Of a DNA stretch of 17,738 bases, positions 13,092 to 17,738 are shown piece after piece (within the stretch, counting starts at the first letter, position 1; every line of letters starts with the position of its first letter). The notes under the pieces are model-generated. The model was not told the DNA's origin. It saw nothing but the letters and a program-made list of their open reading frames with translations, and did no database searches. The position numbers were made by a program, and so were the translations under genes. The DNA is from Planctomycetota bacterium (GTDB lineage Bacteria; Planctomycetota; Phycisphaerae; Sedimentisphaerales; Anaerobacaceae), in contig JAFNGF010000313.1 in assembly GCA_017885385.1 (NCBI GenBank), forward strand, positions 1 through 17,738. Reading direction: 5' to 3'.

Positions 13092-14702
13092 ATGATTAAG
13101 TCGAAGTGTTCGGGCTATTTCCTGGCGATAGGTTTGTTTATTTTGTCTTCACCTTTTAGATGTCAGTCTCAAACTCTGTGGGATTTGGCGAAGCAAAATA
13201 GGGGACTTTTGAAGATTGCCACGTTGTTCCCAGCGCAAAACGTGCGAGACCACCTGAGCGGCGACCAGGGCATAAATAACGCCATTGATTGGTGCAAAAA
13301 GACCGGCGTGACGCACGTCTTTATCGAGAGTTACAGAGATGGATACACTGCCGATAGAAAAACTCTGGAAAACGCCCGTGATAGATTCAAAAAAGAAGGA
13401 TTTGAAGTCTCCGGCTGTGTAACAACCACGGGAATCGGCAAAACCTCAGCCGGCTGGCGAGGTATCTCATGCTACACCGATCGGCCCACCCAGGACCAGC
13501 TTCAAAAAATCTTCGAATACACTGCGGCAATCTTTGACGAGATTATGATTGACGATTTTCTTTTTACCGATTGCCAGTGCGAAGAATGTGTCAAAGCGCG
13601 GGGCGATAAATCGTGGGCCGCTTATCGGTGCCAGCTTATGAATAAGATGGCCCGCGAGAGAATCTTAGGCCCGGCAAAAAAGGTCAATCCAAACGTCAGA
13701 ATCATAATCAAGTACCCACAATGGTATGATGACTTCCACAATCGTGGTTACGACATCGTACAGCAAACCGCGGATTACGACAGAATTTGGGTTGGCACCG
13801 AGACGCGTGATTACGATAATCCACGCTGGGGCAGAAAAGTCCAGTACGAAGCCTACTATATTATGCGATGGCTCGGCGAGATCGGCGGCGACAAGACGGG
13901 CGGGGGCTGGTTCGACCCCTATGGTACTACGGAGAATACTTATGTAGAACAAGCCCGACAGACAGTTCTGGCGGATGCTAAAGAGATGCTGTTATTTTGC
14001 TATGGCTCACTCCTGCGCGACACAGGCCCGGCAAACGTGGAAAAACTGCGGGCGGAGATTCCCGGCCTGTTCGACTTGGCTAGACTGGTGCGAAACAAAC
14101 CTATTAAAGGCATTCTTGCACCAAAACCACCGAATAGTGACGCCGATGGCGAGCAATATGTATTCGATTTCGTTGGAATGCTGGGCTTGCCGCTTGTGCC
14201 AACCGCGAAAATCGATGCTGGTGCAAAAGCGGCGTTTTTTTCTGTGCACGCGCTAAAAGATTCTGAATTCACCGGCAAGCTTAAAAATATGCTCGAAGCC
14301 AAAAAGCCCGTGCTGATAACTGACGGACTTGCCAATCGCTTGACCGGCGTCAATTTGGAGGACAAAAATCTTACAATTCTGCAGGTTAAAGGAAATCCTC
14401 ATAATCTGCTCAAATTGACCCGAGAGGAGCTTAAACCTATCCGGGATAAATTGCTCGCACCTTTCGGAATAAGATTTGACGCCCCCAATAAAGTGGCCTT
14501 GTACCTGCTCGGCGACAATTGCCTGGTTGTCGAGAATTTCAACAGCGAATCGATTGATGCAACTGTGGAATTCTCTCGCTCTGTCAAGGCACAAAAGACA
14601 TTAGTTTTGCCGCCCGAAGCAAGTGCTGAAGTTTCTTGCAGCGGCGGTAAATTAGAATTCTCCAAAATAGCGCCGCGAACTTTAGTAGCGGTGCAGTATT
14701 AG
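13092..14702 (+). CDS. secreted protein of unrecognised family, possibly TIM-barrel glycosidase-like
   Basis: A 536-residue exported protein with an N-terminal signal peptide (core YFLAIGLFILSSPF). I chose ATG 13092 because GAGGA (13081-13085) lies 6 nt upstream; an in-frame TTG at 13077 has no such support. The sequence has the alternating strand-helix rhythm of a TIM barrel: HVFIESYRDGYTADRKTL, FEVSGCVTTTG, FDEIMIDDFLFTDCQCEEC, VRIIIKYPQWYDDF and DRIWVGTETRDY. The acidic IDDF and the CQCEEC cysteine pair stand out. The last about 200 residues look like a Rossmann-like or beta-sandwich domain. I cannot name the family. Its place before two GH99/DUF5010-type enzymes suggests polysaccharide degradation. 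Confidence 0.8.
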   Translation: MIKSKCSGYFLAIGLFILSSPFRCQSQTLWDLAKQNRGLLKIATLFPAQNVRDHLSGDQGINNAIDWCKKTGVTHVFIESYRDGYTADRKTLENARDRFKKEGFEVSGCVTTTGIGKTSAGWRGISCYTDRPTQDQLQKIFEYTAAIFDEIMIDDFLFTDCQCEECVKARGDKSWAAYRCQLMNKMARERILGPAKKVNPNVRIIIKYPQWYDDFHNRGYDIVQQTADYDRIWVGTETRDYDNPRWGRKVQYEAYYIMRWLGEIGGDKTGGGWFDPYGTTENTYVEQARQTVLADAKEMLLFCYGSLLRDTGPANVEKLRAEIPGLFDLARLVRNKPIKGILAPKPPNSDADGEQYVFDFVGMLGLPLVPTAKIDAGAKAAFFSVHALKDSEFTGKLKNMLEAKKPVLITDGLANRLTGVNLEDKNLTILQVKGNPHNLLKLTREELKPIRDKLLAPFGIRFDAPNKVALYLLGDNCLVVENFNSESIDATVEFSRSVKAQKTLVLPPEASAEVSCSGGKLEFSKIAPRTLVAVQY

Positions 14703-14732
14703 CAAACCTGGTTGCAGAAAAGGAGGTTAGAC

Positions 14733-15818
14733 GTGAGTACAAGAAATAATAGCAGTCGTATTTGGCTGGCGTCATTTGTGCTTGTCATGCTGGCGGCTGT
14801 ATCGCAGCAAAGTATCGCATTAGCATCGCAGCAGGGATCTCGCCAGGATGATAGCGCAGCAGCCCATAAGGTTCTAACATTTTATTATCCTTGGTACGGT
14901 GTGCCCGAAGGGCCCGGAGGTGCCGGCACAACCGTCCACTGGGGACGTATCGATGCAGCCAAGAAAAACATCGAGGCAAGCACCAACTATCCGACACTGG
15001 GCGCGTACGATTCTCACGACCCGAACGTGATAGACCAGCACTGTCGGTGGGCTAAGCAGGCCGGCATCGATGCGCTCATAGTCAGTTGGTGGGGGCACAA
15101 CGATTACACAGACCGCGCGATGGGCAAGATTCTTGATAGTTGTCAACGTTATGGATTGACCGCGTGTATTTATTACGAAACCGTGCCGAGGCCGCAGACA
15201 GCCGAGACGGCGGCGCAAGATATAGTCAAAGTCTTAGAGAAATACGGCAAACATCCCGCACATTTGCAGGTAAACGGCAAGCCGGTAGTATTTGTGTATG
15301 GTCGTACCCTGGGCGAGCTTGGGCTTCCAGCCTGGCTCAAGGCTGTCGAGCTAATCAACAAGGGCTACCAGCCGGGCGTCACAGCGATTGGCGACCGGTT
15401 TAGCCAGGAAGCAGGGCGAATTTTTGATGGGCTGCACACATATAATACAGCCGGGTTACTTCGCAGCTTATCTGTGGACGATGCGCGCGCCTGGGCCGCC
15501 AAAACGTATCCATCCTGGGTGCAGCTGGCAGATAAGGCCGGCAAAATCAGTGCCCTAACCGTCATACCCGGTTATGACGATACGAAAATCCGTAAGCCCG
15601 GCCTCGCCGTGCAGCGCTACGAGGGTGCGCTTTATCGCGCGCAGTGGGAAGAGGCGATTAAAGCGGCCCCGCACTGGATTCTGGTTACCAGCTTCAACGA
15701 ATGGCACGAGGGAAGCGAAATCGAGCCATCGTTGGAGTATAAAGAGCAGTACATCGAGCTTACCGCCAAGTATAGTACACAGTTTAAGTCGCAAAAGCGT
15801 ATCAACACCCCACGCTAG
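14733..15818 (+). CDS. secreted GH99-like glycosidase (endo-alpha-mannosidase type)
   Basis: A 361-residue exported enzyme of the glycoside hydrolase family 99 style. GTG 14733 is the start because AAGGAGG (14720-14726) stands 6 nt upstream. Residues 1-32 are a signal peptide. The barrel begins at VLTFYYPWYG (47-56). DALIVSWWG (113-121) and the C-terminal SFNEWHEGSEIEP (320-332) are family motifs. Glu323 and Glu326 of NEWHE correspond to the paired catalytic glutamates of GH99 endo-1,2-alpha-mannosidases and mannanases. The length fits a single catalytic domain. The last residues NTPR and the stop TAG lie inside repeat copy 3. It is 30 bp behind the previous secreted gene, so it is probably cotranscribed. 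The precise substrate (alpha-mannan, glycoprotein glycan or other) is an inference. Confidence 0.85.
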   Translation: MSTRNNSSRIWLASFVLVMLAAVSQQSIALASQQGSRQDDSAAAHKVLTFYYPWYGVPEGPGGAGTTVHWGRIDAAKKNIEASTNYPTLGAYDSHDPNVIDQHCRWAKQAGIDALIVSWWGHNDYTDRAMGKILDSCQRYGLTACIYYETVPRPQTAETAAQDIVKVLEKYGKHPAHLQVNGKPVVFVYGRTLGELGLPAWLKAVELINKGYQPGVTAIGDRFSQEAGRIFDGLHTYNTAGLLRSLSVDDARAWAAKTYPSWVQLADKAGKISALTVIPGYDDTKIRKPGLAVQRYEGALYRAQWEEAIKAAPHWILVTSFNEWHEGSEIEPSLEYKEQYIELTAKYSTQFKSQKRINTPR

Positions 15819-15855
15819 TAGGTGTAAATATTTAGCCCCGCAATTCATTGCGGGG
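15805..15855. repeat. composite palindromic repeat, copy 3 (no insert)
   Basis: A degenerate hairpin 1, ACACC (15805-15809) with GGTGT (15821-15825), has the stop codon TAG (15816-15818) of the GH99 gene in its loop. TAAATATTTAGCC follows, then hairpin 2 CCCCGCAAT (15836-15844) with ATTGCGGGG (15847-15855). This copy shows the element without the 24-bp insert. Confidence 0.8.
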
Positions 15856-15908
15856 TTGTTGGCAGTTTCACCGGTTTTCTTCCCGCGAGAACCGCAATGA
15901 GGTCGAGT

Positions 15909-17507
15909 ATGCCTGTAACGCAAAGATATAATCGCGTCTGGATAATACTTTTGTGCGTGTGCTGGCCCGCACTTCTGGTGGCGCAGGAGCTGCCCGAAAA
16001 ACCGCCCGGCAAGTTTTTCCCGCTGTCCTCTGCCGATCACAAAAAGGCCGGCTCGTTCAAACAGGGTCAGCCGATTGTCGGGGCTACATATTTCTACTGG
16101 TACGATATCGACAGCAAGAGCCACATTCTCGACGGCGACGGCACGGATGCGCTAACCACTCACCCCGCTGATATGCAGGGCATCAGCTATAAGCGAGCGT
16201 CCTGGCACAAAACGCAGCTCAGTGACATGATTGCAGCCGGCGTCGATTTTCTGATGCCGGTCTTCTGGGGCGTGCCGGGAAAATATGACGGCTGGAGTTT
16301 TGTAGGCTTGCCGCCGTTAGTTGAGGCGCACGATCTTTTGCAGCAGGATGGGTTGGAACCGCCGAAGATCGGTCTGTTTTACGACACCTCGATACTCAGG
16401 TGGAATGGTTTCAACAAGGATGGAAGCAGTTACCATGTTGACCTGACGACTGACTTTGGCAGAGAGTGGTTCTATACGGCTGTGCGGGACTTTTTCAGCC
16501 TGATTCCGCCTTCGAAGTGGGCGCGCATAGACGGCAAGCCGATCGTCTTTCTATACGCTGTGGCCTTTGCCAAAAAACAGGACGAAAGACAGCTTGATTA
16601 TTTGCGGGATCGCTTCAGGAAAGATTTTGGCTGCGGGCTTTTTCTTGTCAAGCAGCCCCAATGGTTGGGTCAAGCCGACGCCGTCTATTCGTGGGGTGCG
16701 GCGGTGAATGGGCCGGTTATTGATAGGCAGGTCGCTGCTATAGGGCCTGGATATGATCACAGTGCCGTGCCGGGACGGTCGCCGCTCATAGTGGAGCGTC
16801 GCGACGGCAAAACATACGTTGACCGCTGGTTGAAGCTGCTGCAGCTTGACCCCCAAACCAGGCCCTGGATCGTGCACGTAGAGACCTGGAACGAGTGGCA
16901 CGAGGGGACCGACGTTGCCCATTCCCGCGAGTATGGGCGAAGCTATATTGTTTTGACTAGGCTTTTCGCCGACATGTGGCGGGCAAAAACCTGCCTTCGC
17001 ATTCAGGGCACTTACTTGGACGCCAATTCTGTCAGTTGGCAGCCGGATAAATCGCAAGGCTTGCAGCTTTGCCCGAGCGGCGGTGACGGTATCTGGAAAA
17101 CTAGCAAGGTCGCAGACGTACAAGCGGTGGTTTGTGCCGCCAATCCGCATTCAGCCCAAAACCGCTACCTTTACTTTAACGTGGATGATGCCTTTGCTTA
17201 TGGGCTTTTTGACCGGACGGTTTCGGTGCATGTTACATACCGTGATGCGGGCTGCTCGGCTTTTCGAATAGAATACGACAATGCTGATCCACAAGTTGGT
17301 TTACTTGAAGGTGCTTTTCGGCCTACAAGTGACATTGCGATTAAGGAAAGCGGCAACCGGAAGACCGCTGAGTTTACTTTGCCGCAGTGCCGATTTGGCA
17401 ATCGCTGCAACGGTGCTGATTTTCGCATCGCTGTCTTCGGCGGCGATTTGGTGCTCGCCGTAAGCCAGGTCAAACTCGTAAAGCAGACGCCAGGTATGGA
17501 ACGCTAA
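15909..17507 (+). CDS. secreted DUF5010-like, GH99-related protein
   Basis: A 532-residue exported protein. ATG 15909 is preferred because GAGG (15899-15902) lies 6 nt upstream; ATG 15897 would add four residues with only a weak ribosome site. Residues 1-25 are a signal peptide (VWIILLCVCWPALLVA). Residues about 55-360 form the barrel, with ATYFYWYDI (59-67), DFLMPVFWG (113-121) and ETWNEWHEGTDVAHSREYG (325-343), typical of DUF5010. Glu329 and Glu332 match the NEWHE pair of the GH99-like neighbour. Residues about 362-530 look like a beta-rich accessory domain, perhaps carbohydrate-binding. It is separated from the GH99 gene by repeat copy 3, so it may be in the same transcript. Activity on a specific glycan is not shown. 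Confidence 0.8.
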   Translation: MPVTQRYNRVWIILLCVCWPALLVAQELPEKPPGKFFPLSSADHKKAGSFKQGQPIVGATYFYWYDIDSKSHILDGDGTDALTTHPADMQGISYKRASWHKTQLSDMIAAGVDFLMPVFWGVPGKYDGWSFVGLPPLVEAHDLLQQDGLEPPKIGLFYDTSILRWNGFNKDGSSYHVDLTTDFGREWFYTAVRDFFSLIPPSKWARIDGKPIVFLYAVAFAKKQDERQLDYLRDRFRKDFGCGLFLVKQPQWLGQADAVYSWGAAVNGPVIDRQVAAIGPGYDHSAVPGRSPLIVERRDGKTYVDRWLKLLQLDPQTRPWIVHVETWNEWHEGTDVAHSREYGRSYIVLTRLFADMWRAKTCLRIQGTYLDANSVSWQPDKSQGLQLCPSGGDGIWKTSKVADVQAVVCAANPHSAQNRYLYFNVDDAFAYGLFDRTVSVHVTYRDAGCSAFRIEYDNADPQVGLLEGAFRPTSDIAIKESGNRKTAEFTLPQCRFGNRCNGADFRIAVFGGDLVLAVSQVKLVKQTPGMER

Positions 17508-17649
17508 GGTAGCACCCGCTGCTTTCGATAAAGGTCGGGCTTTCCTTGGAGTTTTGCGGGGGAACCATCCTGAGTTTCATTCGTAAATCCTGGAAAAAGC
17601 TGCGCTTATAGAAAAACTCCACAATACCAAAATTTTTCAAAGATTTTTC

Positions 17650-17677
17650 TTGACAATTGCCCTGGGGGGGGTAATCT
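17650..17677 (+). promoter_or_regulatory. possible promoter at the right edge
   Basis: A perfect TTGACA (17650-17655) is followed, after a 16-bp spacer that contains a run of G, by TAATCT (17672-17677), a poor -10. A gene beyond the window end could be driven from here. The rest of 17508-17738 holds nothing I recognise. Confidence 0.3.
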
Positions 17678-17738
17678 CAGATATAGATAGATTTTCGGCG
17701 AGAGTACAACATATCCTTGTGTCTTAACATAATTGAAT

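Overview
The window looks like part of a contig from a planctomycete, most likely of the class Phycisphaerae. The clues are two Ca-loop dockerin-like repeats at the end of a large secreted protein, a ThiD2-ThiE fusion, an FHA-GAF protein, tandem GH99/DUF5010-type secreted enzymes, and dense palindromic intergenic repeats. Base composition is close to half GC. The assignment is an inference from protein style; there is no rRNA or other phylogenetic marker here.

Left part (1-4734): a ribose-type sugar uptake operon in the order rbsK-rbsB-rbsA-rbsC (ribokinase, lipoprotein binding protein, double ABC ATPase, permease). The first 150 bases are a fold-back: bases 1-31 are the exact reverse complement of 120-150, and the missing N-terminal part of ribokinase lies inverted between them. 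This is most likely a contig-end chimera, so rbsK is incomplete. The operon is peppered with palindromic repeats. One is inserted in frame inside rbsA, one sits behind a duplicated rbsB 3' end, and one forms the 3' end of rbsA.

Middle (4735-9058): an FHA-GAF signalling protein behind a near-consensus sigma-70 promoter, a repeat-bearing spacer, a small SAP-like Cys-rich protein, and a secreted nitrilase-superfamily enzyme on the minus strand. About 1 kb without a convincing long gene follows. It holds a sigma-70-like promoter with an internal palindrome, a second palindrome, a consensus sigma-54 (-24/-12) promoter, and a candidate structured RNA of about 187 nt. That RNA includes a 16-codon mini-ORF with a strong Shine-Dalgarno and ends at a good intrinsic terminator.

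Right part (9059-17738): a 937-residue membrane/secreted DUF362-beta-helix-dockerin-like protein, then thiE (ThiD2-ThiE, possibly leaderless), a secreted protein of unrecognised family, a GH99-like enzyme and a DUF5010-like enzyme. The last two share the NEWHE catalytic-type motif. Spacings of 30 bp link thiE, the unknown protein and the GH99 gene; a repeat separates the DUF5010 gene.

The most unusual structure is a composite palindromic repeat present three times (3658-3732, 11862-11937, 15805-15855). Each copy forms the 3' end of a gene and supplies its stop codon inside the first hairpin (TGA, TAA, TAG respectively). Two copies carry a nested 24-bp mini-insert at the same kind of site (AT^TTA) but at different places in the parent repeat. 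The sigma-54-driven RNA upstream of the DUF362 gene is the best candidate for an undescribed regulatory unit.
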